Positions 1-9,699 of a stretch of 64,000 bases of DNA are shown piece by piece (positions within the stretch are counted from its first letter, which is position 1; every line of letters begins with the position of its first letter). Both the position numbers and the translations under genes were made by a program. Where the stretch lies: contig CM043944.1 of the NCBI GenBank assembly GCA_014529385.2, forward strand, positions 90,945,914-91,009,913, in the 5' to 3' direction. Origin of the DNA: Adiantum capillus-veneris (Eukaryota; Streptophyta; Polypodiopsida; Polypodiales; Pteridaceae). The notes beneath the pieces are model-generated. The model had not been told where the DNA came from. It worked only from the letters and a program-made list of their open reading frames with translations, and ran no database searches.

Positions 1-2582
1 TCAAGATAGTACAAGATTGGGGTTATGATTATCTATACTTGAGACATGTTGAAACCACAACACGTGTAAATATGAGAAATCATAGTTACCAAGATGTAAC
101 TAGAACGCCCGTGGAAGATTTTGATTCTGCAACACAAAGTGGATCAATAGACCATCCATGGATAGGCAAAAAGAAAGAAATCTGGATGTGCGGAGCATCG
201 GAGTGTAGTGACTTTGGGAGAAATGACAATTCCTTAGAGAGGGTCTTAGAAGATGATGCTTACATAAGAGAACCTTTTCCGAAAGAGGTGTTAGAACCGC
301 TAGAGTGGACTCAGATATTGGCTACTTTGGATGTCTGTGTTAATGAGACCACACCAACAAAATTTTGCGATGAGAATGGGTATGACATAGTCCCCTACTA
401 CATGCTAAGGGTTATGGGTGAGACAAATGACGAATCTGTGTATGAGTTCGAAACAGGGTTATCAGCTATGGGGATAGCACAAAACCAGATACCTAGCCCG
501 AATACTGGTCATATAGAAATAGGTGCTTTTTGCGATCAGTGTGCGATAACACACTTGATTACAAACTGTCCAACTCGAATGCATAGTACAAAGGAGGAGT
601 CGCAAGTCAACGAAGCAAAGTTTCAGGAAGAAAGGCTAAGATCCAAAGAAGATGCTTCAGGTCCAGCGCCTACAAACAAGCAATATGAAGACTTGGAATC
701 AATCAAAGAAGAGGTGCAGCAAGTGACAGGAAGTTCAGACACTATTGGTGACATTTCAACAGTTGAAGTCGAGGAAGAAGAGCCTATGACTCTACAGGAA
801 CCAAATGCTGATTTTGTCTCTCCAAAAGACATATCAGAGGAAATGGTGGTTAAGCAGGAGGTAGAACACACAAATGAACTCACAAGTGTGAACAATGAAG
901 AAGAAGACAACAAGGAGTTTAGGCCAAAGATTGCTCAAGTCACTCAAGAGAACACAGACAATCTAGTACCAAAGAAGATCAACTTTTTGCTAAGTGCACA
1001 AGACGGAGTCAAGATGAATTTTATGGCAGAAATTGATACAAATTCCATGACTAATGTCATGTCATATGGCATGTGGTTACTTCTAGGTAAGCCAAAGCTT
1101 TATGATATTCAAATAAAGGTAAATCTCTCACCTGAAGTGGATGTTATAAGTATGGGGATTGCAGAAGCTACTCTCCAACTACACTCACAGAATGTCAAAG
1201 AAAAATTCTTGGTGGTAGATTCTCGAAAAATGGGAACACACTTGATTTTGTCCAAGCCATGGGCACAAGCCTGTGAAGACAAGCCTGAATCTTCAACAAT
1301 GGTCATCACGACAAGCTATCAAGTGGAAACAGAGGTCAAGCCTACAACAGTTCAAAGATTCTTGGCTATTAAAAAAGGCAAAGCTAAAGTAAGCCCAGAG
1401 TCTCTAGCCCAGCCAATGCAAGTGCAAGACAAAGCCTCTACATCAAAAGCCAAACCATCAACAAAACAATGGAAACCCAAACAAAAAGTCTATCAACCGA
1501 AGTTTCCATCGCACGAAAGTCTCCAAAGGAAGTCAAAACAGGTCAACCAAGTGCTAGTATCCAAGGCACATATTAAAGTTAATGATCCAATTTGGATACA
1601 ATCACAGGAACAACCTCAACAAGAAAAGGTAACAGGATGGATCACATCAAGCGAGTCAATTATAGCACAAGGCTACAAGAAAGGAAATTCAGATGTTTGG
1701 GTCAACAAGCCCAAGATAACAGCCTGGCGATTTCCATCCCATGACAACCTCTCAGTCAAGAATCAACAAAGCCGTCAACGTCAATCACATAACTCAACCA
1801 AGAGAAAGGACAGGTACAAAAAGAAAAAGAGAAGGTCTTCCACTGGACAAACCATACGACAAGTCTGGGTAATGAAATCAGAATTCTACCAGACTACCCA
1901 ACAAAGTCAAGTGAAGATCACCTCCGAGCAAGTCCAAAGATTCATTCCAGTCGAGTTACTCGAAGCACAAGGATTCTATGAGGGTAACTTTCAAATCTGG
2001 TTACCTAAGGTAGTAGCTTATCAAGGAATCACCCAGGAAAAGCAAGAAACATTAAGAAATCAAGATCAGCCACCCGCTACACCCAAGAGTACTACAACCT
2101 ATAGATGGATCCCTCGTCAATTACTACAAGAGCAAGGCTTTTACAAAAGTAACAGCCATATTTGGAAATTAAAGACAAGGTACCATCAAGTCAAAGAAGA
2201 AACAAGGCAAGTGGCAAAGGAGATCACACTAGGCCCAAGAACAATGTGGGTTCCAAAATCCGCGATTGAGGCTCAACAACAAGAAAGATACACAACTCCT
2301 TTACAGCCTCTTAACAACAAAAAGAAATCAACAGTAAATGCGGAGGTCACAGTTTTGAAGAACACTATCTGGAAGAAGATGACTTCATCAGCCATTGCTT
2401 CAACATCATTACTTGTCTCATCAAGAGACCACAATTTTCTACCAAGGAATGAAGAGCAGATATATGCCAATGTATTGGACAACATGGCATGTCAAACAGA
2501 AACTAACGAGAAAGGCCTAAACATCAAAAGCATATGGAATTGGATTTCAGGCCGTGATCAGGTAAGTCCAAGTCGCCATTAA
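1..2582 (+). CDS. Gag/double-protease polyprotein of a pol-less LTR element, C-terminal part
   Basis: An open frame runs in from the left window edge (first whole codon at base 3) to TAA at 2580-2582, so the true start lies off-window. The first residues (QDWGYDYLYLRH) match the region just after the first retropepsin of the related copy at 22701-27190. Then come an IWMCGA block, a zinc knuckle CDQCAITHLITNC (531-569, spacing CX2CX3HX4C), an acidic Glu-rich linker, and a retropepsin-like domain (about 980-1270) with DTNS at 1035 where active enzymes have DTGS, ending LILSKPW. The last 330 residues are basic, rich in Gln and Lys, and carry repeated WI/VP..LL..QGFY..N..IW motifs (near 1633, 1938, 2101, degenerate 2242). 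No RT, RNase H or integrase follows before the LTR. Seen: the frame is intact over more than 850 codons. Inferred: structural protein of a non-autonomous retrotransposon; the protease is probably inactive as written. Confidence 0.75.
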   Translation, partial: KIVQDWGYDYLYLRHVETTTRVNMRNHSYQDVTRTPVEDFDSATQSGSIDHPWIGKKKEIWMCGASECSDFGRNDNSLERVLEDDAYIREPFPKEVLEPLEWTQILATLDVCVNETTPTKFCDENGYDIVPYYMLRVMGETNDESVYEFETGLSAMGIAQNQIPSPNTGHIEIGAFCDQCAITHLITNCPTRMHSTKEESQVNEAKFQEERLRSKEDASGPAPTNKQYEDLESIKEEVQQVTGSSDTIGDISTVEVEEEEPMTLQEPNADFVSPKDISEEMVVKQEVEHTNELTSVNNEEEDNKEFRPKIAQVTQENTDNLVPKKINFLLSAQDGVKMNFMAEIDTNSMTNVMSYGMWLLLGKPKLYDIQIKVNLSPEVDVISMGIAEATLQLHSQNVKEKFLVVDSRKMGTHLILSKPWAQACEDKPESSTMVITTSYQVETEVKPTTVQRFLAIKKGKAKVSPESLAQPMQVQDKASTSKAKPSTKQWKPKQKVYQPKFPSHESLQRKSKQVNQVLVSKAHIKVNDPIWIQSQEQPQQEKVTGWITSSESIIAQGYKKGNSDVWVNKPKITAWRFPSHDNLSVKNQQSRQRQSHNSTKRKDRYKKKKRRSSTGQTIRQVWVMKSEFYQTTQQSQVKITSEQVQRFIPVELLEAQGFYEGNFQIWLPKVVAYQGITQEKQETLRNQDQPPATPKSTTTYRWIPRQLLQEQGFYKSNSHIWKLKTRYHQVKEETRQVAKEITLGPRTMWVPKSAIEAQQQERYTTPLQPLNNKKKSTVNAEVTVLKNTIWKKMTSSAIASTSLLVSSRDHNFLPRNEEQIYANVLDNMACQTETNEKGLNIKSIWNWISGRDQVSPSRH

Positions 2583-3789
2583 ACTTACATGGCATAAGAG
2601 TCTAGAGTCGAGCAACTAAGCCACTAAATGAGTGAAGTGTCAGACCCAAGCTTCAAGTTAATATTTTTATGTGGTCTATGAGTCTAGCTAAGAGGTATAA
2701 GCTCAAGCTGGAGAGTTGAGCATACATAAAGTCATGTCACTCATGCTGGAAGAGGTGAGCATAAGAGTCAAAGTCCATATAATATATAAGGTGGAGAAGG
2801 CGGAGTAGTCCAAAAAAAAAAAAAACACTCACGCACTTGACACAGTGAGGAAGAGTGGAGAAACCTCGACAGCAAAAACCCTTCTTGTGAGTAGTGAAAG
2901 ATTTTGAAGCACTCATGCTATATATTTTGCTCGCTACACTAACTCCATGAAGAACCATCAATACTCTTCTCTCGCACCGCATCTTGTTTAACATGCATAA
3001 CTCTGTGCAAGCATATAGATGTCCCATCATTGGACATATGCATTAGGCACTCTTTTTTATTCCATCCATGCACTTACACAAACAAATGACGATGACCAAG
3101 CGGAAACAGGTTTTATAAGCCTTTGCTCAACAACAACGACTCTGACTTCAAGCTACTAACACTTATCCATGTATATCAAGCCCATACTAGTAGCCATATG
3201 GCCATATGTACTTTAACTCAGCATAACTCTATAACATCAGAACCTAAGTACATATAGCCTCGCATTTAATTATGACTAAAGACATTTTTTCCCACTGGGT
3301 TTTTCCCTTTAGTCTTATCCAGGTATCCAAGACCTTCATTTTGTATATACGCTACATTTTACTTTTACTCTTTTATTTTTTATAACAACAAAAACAAGCA
3401 GAACCACGATATCCCCACACTACTAATTGAAAATCTACTGACAAGTCAAAAGGGAGAGGCCAAAAAACAGTTTGACAAAGCTTCAAGTCAACTTACAGGT
3501 ACGACTACCAGATAACAACCACAGGAAAAGCAAACTAGAGCTACAATGACAACAAACTGCTGCACCAACAAGTTGATACAACCTCATGCAATTCAAGATA
3601 CAACAACCAATCGGAGGGGGAGAGTTCCAGGCTTCAGATACACTACAGGTACAACTTCAAGCCAGCTTTAACATCACGCAAAGCAAGCAACTATACAAGA
3701 GGCTGCCACAACAACTTCAACCAACACCAAGACATCAAGAACTCGTCAAGGCCAGCAAAGACATAGGGTCTTGTCGGGGACGACAAGAA
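2583..3789 (+). other. Untranslated 3' internal region of the pol-less element
   Basis: Stop-rich, AT-rich sequence between the polyprotein stop and the polypurine tract. At 3283-3310 it holds a T-run / CCCACTGGG / TTTTCCC motif, of a kind I know from the 3' internal regions of several plant LTR retrotransposons. A purine run at 3614-3626 (cggagggggagag) resembles the real polypurine tract about 180 bp downstream. The 74-codon frame at 3586-3810 spans this duplication and the LTR edge and is not thought to be a gene. Confidence 0.6.
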
Positions 3790-3804
3790 TTCAGAGGGGG
3801 AGAG
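3790..3804 (+). promoter_or_regulatory. Polypurine tract (plus-strand primer)
   Basis: The run tcagagggggagag lies directly against the TGTTG start of the LTR. Position and purine content are those of the RNase H-resistant primer for plus-strand DNA synthesis. Confidence 0.7.
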
Positions 3805-4875
3805 TGTTGAAAGGACGCCCTTTCAACAATGTTTCCATAAATATTCCATTAAAGATTCCTCAAAGATTCTATAAAGATTCCACATGAAGATGGTGATGAA
3901 GTAATGAAGATGAAAATGGATGCTGCAGCATGAAGATACAAGTTCATGGACGTCATCGAATATCCCGTTATTATTATTTTGAGCCATTACGGCCACTTTT
4001 GTAATGTTTACGGGAACCTCATATTTTAAATCGGCACTTGTATTTTGGCCGCAGATGCTTGTATCATGAGTAAAGCCAACTCAGTTTCTTGTAATTAAGC
4101 TCTGTAGAAGCCTAGGGACAATTCAGGTCATTTGGCTGGACATTAGGGTTGAAGGCTTTGTATATAAGCTGAAACCTAAGGCTTTGTAAAAAACACATTA
4201 CGTTATCTCAATTAATATACAATCATGGGTTCTGCAGCACACAGTAGTGAGCTTCACGCACACACACCGTCGCGCACACTAATCACATTGCAGATATGAG
4301 AGTAGGAGCGTGTTAGCATCGAGGAGATCTCCGCGTCGACGCAAGCAATGTAAGCCGAGGACCACATCGCGAGCCTGCCTGCTACGAGCTATATTTGGTC
4401 ATAAGTACCTCAAACGACATCCGTTCTGAATGATCAAGTAGTCGTTAGAATCAGGGCGAGAAGCTCTTCGTGTTGATGTCTTTGTAGATCAGTTTCAGAC
4501 ACTTTGAAAATTGTTGTTTTGAGTCTATCGCGATAGCGATTAGAGGTCTTACAATTATGGTTTTCGGGGTTTAGGTCTTTGGCCACATAGGATATGTCCT
4601 TGTGAGTCTTACCCTCCGATTTCGAGTCATTCCGATATGATTTGAGACTGTTTCGAGCTTGTAGTGTTTCGTAGGATGCGTTGTCTGTTTCTTTGCTTTA
4701 TGGTAGTGTTGTGGTAGGATTAGCGACTGTAGAGTGTTGTTCGTGTCTAGCTCAGGGTTGACAACCCAGACATTGCCTCCATGCCCTAGTCGGGTCAGCT
4801 ACGTCCTCGGATTGACAGTTTGTTGGTCTGTGTTCTCGTTGTGCTCCATCGTCCGTCGCGGCGTACCCGCTAACA
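3805..4875 (+). mobile_element. 3' LTR of the pol-less retroelement
   Basis: Starts TGTTGAAAGG immediately after the polypurine tract and probably ends CCCGCTAACA at 4875, giving about 1.07 kb with TG...CA ends. The right edge is less sure: a GTTGCAACA 24 bp further on is an alternative. The first 24 bases form an inverted repeat (TGTTGAAAGG / CCTTTCAACA, 3-4 bp loop). A TATA box is at 4161. Only one LTR is in view, so neither LTR comparison nor target duplication can be tested; the next five bases are ggcac. It is not visibly the same LTR family as the one at 29363-30275, although both end CGCTAACA. Confidence 0.65.
4161..4168 (+). promoter_or_regulatory. LTR TATA box
   Basis: TATATAAG about 360 bp into the LTR, in the position expected at the end of U3. 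Transcription would start about 25-35 bp downstream. Confidence 0.55.
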
Positions 4876-5397
4876 GGCACACATCCAAGTGTTGCAACAT
4901 TTAATGTGGAAGGCTTGTGTAGTGAGACTCATTGCATCATGAGAGAGAGAGAGAGCGCACTATGAGTATACGAGGAAGCCAACCAAGTTGAACGAGTGCA
5001 CAATGTGTTTGTGTGTGAGTGAGAAAGAAAAAGAGTTTGACAGTGAAGGTAGCATCTTTAAGACACAGGAAATGCCATCATGATGATGATAATCTTTAGT
5101 TCGCAGCTATGTTGGTCGCGAACTCCCAACAGTAAGTTGCCACGTGAAAACGTCATGATCTCAAAGTAGGAAGCTCTCTCTGAGGCTTCAGTGTTCGAGA
5201 GAAATCATTTTTCCAAATGCATAAAATTCTTTTTCTTGAACTTGGCAAAAGGAAATTTTAGAAAATTAGATTTCTTTTTCAAGTTTTTACACTATTTTCT
5301 CTATTTTGAGACGGGATTCCTCCTTTTCCCCATGCTCTCAACCGGCAATTTTGAAATTGAAAACGACACAATATTAAGCTGAGACACATTTTTCCCC

Positions 5398-5400
<3 letters not shown>
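4876..5400. other. Non-coding flank
   Basis: No credible coding sequence. A short (GA)n lies at 4941-4953 and AT-rich sequence follows from 5190. I see nothing else in it. Confidence 0.5.
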
Positions 5401-5491
<91 letters not shown>

Positions 5492-5497
5492 ACACAT
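5401..5497. repeat. (CT)n-(CA)n compound microsatellite
   Basis: About 17 CT units run straight into about 25 CA units with a few CATA interruptions at the end. Apparent frames here are shadows of the dinucleotide repeat. Confidence 0.95.
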
Positions 5498-5506
5498 ACA
5501 CTCACA

Positions 5507-5596
5507 GCACGTATATTGTTTATTGTGCCTAGCTGCCCTCCACAGTACTTGTGCATAAGAGTGCACGTGTAGAGGCACAATAAACAATATACGTGC
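5507..5596. repeat. Perfect 24-bp inverted repeat (hairpin)
   Basis: Arms 5507-5530 (GCACGTATATTGTTTATTGTG + CCT) and 5573-5596 are exact reverse complements around a 42-bp loop. The pairing continues outward with few mismatches into (CA)n on the left and (GT)n on the right, so the stem may exceed 50 bp. It could be a small foldback transposon or a transcribed hairpin; no coding content. Confidence 0.85.
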
Positions 5597-7722
5597 TTGT
5601 GAGTGTGTGTGTGTGTGTGTGTAGCTGTTAAACTAAATAAATAACACACCAATGAACAAGATGTTCAAAAAGATGACTGGCTAAAGATGTCAAGGCAAAG
5701 ATAAATATAGAAACAATTCAGTCTTTGAATCATAACTGTACAATATAGTAAGAATGAAGTATCATTCCAAAGGAATTTGTACAAAGGTATCAAAAACTAT
5801 CCCAATTGCATCATTAAATGCTTCCAAAGTTGGACTGCAGTAAGCTAAACCTCTTTAAGCCAAGATAGAATTCTCACCTGCATCCATATAGTCAAGACAA
5901 CAGATATGGTATACTTGGGTACGTATGGTAGGCTTCAAGGAATCTATCAGTTGTTACACTTGTCAAACTTAAAAAGTTTTAGACTAGCTACTGTTCTACA
6001 TATTTAAAGTCTCCATCATGTTATAGCTAGAGTTACACATACAATTAGCTTCTTATTATATCATATCTATCAATTTCTTTTTTTTTTAAATTTGACTAAT
6101 CAATTTTATTGTAAGTAAAAAGCTTGCAAGCAAAGCTTTAGTTAAGTAATATCATCCTTAAAATGTATTCCGATGTCAAGCCCTTCAAAGCCAGAAACAC
6201 CTAGGATTATCTTTTGACCAAGCAAGCCCTATCTTGAGACTCAGTAAAAACCAGAAGAGTGTAATGCAAATCACTAATCCCGCCAAATCGTAATAGGCAG
6301 GTTTATCCAACAGTATAAACTTAAGTATCAGAAACGAAATAATCATCAATAGCAGTTGGGTTAACTCTCCAAGTTTTCCCAGCATAGTTTTATCAAACCT
6401 GGACCAGAGCAGAGCCTGGCATTCCAAAAGGTTTCATTAATAAAAAACTAGAATTTATTTTGTGTTTAGCTTCATCACTAGATGTAAGTGAAGAACCAGA
6501 TCTATGCCAGATAACCAAGCATCAACTAAAGTTTAGAAGCTTTGTAAGTCACAACATAATTCTCCCAATACCATACCAAACTAAGGTAGCAAATCATAAA
6601 AGAACCCAATCACTATCCATTTGTAAGGAGTAGTTTTTGCAGATCAGATCAGTATAATGGAAAACCAAATCCGGCTAATATCCAATCACACCCAAGATTA
6701 AGCCGAAGATATAAAGTCTGTGTAAAACCAGTTAGACCATGCCAGATCTCCATTTTTTTGCAATTTTGAATGTAACTAAAACTATCAGAATATGGAAGAA
6801 TTCTAGTAACCAGAAAATCCATGCATAACCAGCATCACCACCGGCATTCATCCCTTATACTCACCATCTGATTTAAAAGAACCAAAATAGTATTTGATGT
6901 CATATTCTAGCTCAGTAGCAGAGGATTAAGTGAGTATGCAGTCAGTACCTTACAAGAAGCCAAACAACATCCTATGTTGATGTGAAAAAACTGTATCAAA
7001 TTATGGCAGCATAGCCAGTATACCATATTCCAGTAACAATTTGATGCTATTTTTATGTCAAGTAACCAAAAAAGCTAGAGTGAGTGTATGTAATCCGTAC
7101 CAGAACAAACCCCTAATGATGTGTATTTATTAGTGCCAAGGTTTTATCAAGCCTTTTGATTTCAGCTAAGGAAAGTCTGTATATAACCAGTTAGACGAGG
7201 CTAGATCATCAATTATAAACTCCCCCTTTTTTTGCAATTTTGAATGTAACATAACCAACTGCAACCATCAGAATATGGCAGCATAACCAGTATCCCACCT
7301 TCCAATAACCAGAAAATGCATGCATAACCAGCACCCCCACTAGGCATTCAGCCTTTATACTCACCATCAGTGTCAAAAAAAACAAAATAATAACCATATG
7401 CATGTAATATTTGATATCATATTCTAGCACAGTAAGTATGTAGTCAGTACCAGTCAAGAAGCCAAAGAAAAACCCTTTGCTAATGTGAAAAAATAGTATC
7501 TAGTTCCTCAAAAAAATCCCCAAAAAACCAGTTTTTCCAAAAGGTTTTTTTTTTAATGTTTTGTAGTTAGATAACAGAGCATAGTTTTGAAGCTATGAGA
7601 TTAAATTAAAGAAACCTGTGAGCAGTCGCCATTCCAAGTATTTCTCCAAGCAGCCAAGGGAAACCAAGCCTAAGTGAAGGGAAGAACCCCTCACCTTTTA
7701 TAGTGGAGGAGGCAGGGAAGCC
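5597..7722. other. AT-rich non-coding region with a diverged ~460-bp tandem duplication
   Basis: A block starting near 6711 (agtctgtgtaaaaccagttagac) recurs near 7176 (agtctgtatataaccagttagac). Both copies continue through TTTTTTGCAATTTTGAATGTAA, 'cagaatatgg', 'ccagaaaatgcatgcataaccagca' and 'tatactcaccatc' blocks to about 7150 and 7490. Several indels separate the copies. Frames in this stretch are short and do not resemble proteins. Confidence 0.6.
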
Positions 7723-7727
7723 CTCCG

Positions 7728-8916
7728 TGTAACATTTAATGGCCTAAAAACTTATGTGTAGCGAAAATTAGCATGAACATAGTGGGCATTTCATTAGAAT
7801 AGATTCCTAATGAGAATTACAAGAGTGCTTGGGTGGAGAGAGCAACAAAAAGCATAACACCTAGTTAGATAGCATCAACAATACTTTCAAAAGAGAGAGA
7901 AATTAAACTATTGACAACAGTTGAGGACCGGATTTGCATGGAGCCAGTCCCCCCTCCAAAAGGCTTTGTATTATGGTTTCTCCCATCAAGAGAGACATTG
8001 TACAATACAATTCTTTGTGTTCCTTCAAGACTAGCTAGTGCAATGAAGATGAAAGCTTCATGCACTAAGCAAAACACTTAGCAAACACAACTTTAATTAT
8101 CCCTGTTCTCAGACCCAAGACCTCACACACCTTCGAAGATGGTGAGAGCTAGCAGGGTATGAGAGTAGATAGAGAGGAAGAAGGACTATCTTACGATAAA
8201 GATGTACATCTCCTCACATAATCACTCATATTAGCATAGCTTAGCTTAGTAATTAGCTTGATAGAGGAGATGAGCATGCATTGAAGCTTGGCTCTTGGTT
8301 GGATTTGCATCCACATGCCAAGAGTGTGTCGATGTAGGCTTCTATCTCACAAGCTTGGAGTAGGTGATGAGCTCTCCATTAAAGCTTGGGAAGAGATAGT
8401 CTTCTCTTTCTTCACACATGAGATTGTGTGAGTGTGTGTGTGATAATGCCTTGCAAAAATCAGCCCCCTCTCTCTCTTGGGCGAGCCCTCTTGCTATTTG
8501 CTCTTTCTATCTCCCCATTGACCCTCCCCAAGTCAAGCCAATGATTATTAAGCAGCATAAGTGATAGCCTTTTGACATGTGTCCCCCTTTCCCCTTTTGT
8601 GAGAGCTTTAGGTAATTTAATAATTAAACTAAAATCTCATTGGACCCCTTTGCCTCCTGGCCAATAGGAATCAGGCAAGCCATTGGGCTCCTAAATGCTC
8701 ATTGGACCCCTTGGGAGACTGTCCAATAGTCTTCTAGGAGAATTAATTCTCATTGGTTCTTTTATTAAGTGTTTTTAAATTAATTAAACTAGATTTACTC
8801 TAGCCTAATTCTCATTGGTCCACCTCCAAGGCCATCCAATAGAAATTGGGCACACCTTGTGGGCATCTGGGCTAGGGAGCTGACATGTGTCCCTAATTCC
8901 CTTTGTGTAAAGGGAG

Positions 8917-8983
<67 letters not shown>

Positions 8984-9343
8984 CTTTCTCTCTCATCTCC
9001 TACTCCCAAGGCTCGCCCCCTCCTATGTAGGGATTTGAAAAGACTTTTTGGTCACACACAAAGCATCCAATTTCCCCTAGGATTGACCTTTGGACACAAC
9101 CTTTGAATTTTGGAACCTTAGCATTTTGGAAGTCTTGATGGGCTGAACCTTAGGGTCTTTTTAGCCCATTGTTGCACATGGATCTTTTGCAGATGGCCCC
9201 CCCCCCCCCTTTGGATCCCTATTGTGGCCGGTCTGCTAGCTTAACCAATATTCTAGCTTTTTCTCCCCTGGCACTTCCGCATATTAAATGAAGTTTAACA
9301 TGAGAAAATCATTTAGGAGAATTAGATATTGATTATGATGGCA
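7728..9343 (-). mobile_element. 3' LTR of the chromovirus
   Basis: On the minus strand it begins TGCCATCATAATC at 9343 and ends AAATGTTACA at 7728. The sequence just upstream on the minus strand (caagagagaggtaa) is the polypurine tract. It holds a (TG)n of about 30 units at 8919-8982 and a poly(C) at 9198-9209. The frame at 7865-8077 also occurs in the other LTR and is not considered a gene. Confidence 0.9.
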
Positions 9344-9699
9344 TTACCTCTCTCTTGAAATCATAGTCGTCCTCGACTATGGTGTAGAGAAGATAAAGCA
9401 TATTCATGAGTCCTTTTCTTAGCGGGTAGCGGATCCCTATGTTACCCTACGACATCATTCCACAATGGATGACTAGTCCATTTGGCGCTTGAGAGCCTGA
9501 GGCTGCTGCAAGCATGTCTGCACATTAGTCCTATCAATCTTCCATAGTAGAGTGACAAGCTCTACTTGGTGTTTGGGAGACGTCGTCTCCGCAAACTTGA
9601 TCTAAGCATGCATACTACTTCATTTTTGTGCACAATAAAGAAAAAGAGAGTCTTTTAAGACAAAAAACTTTGTTCATTTTTAACATTTTGTACATTTTC

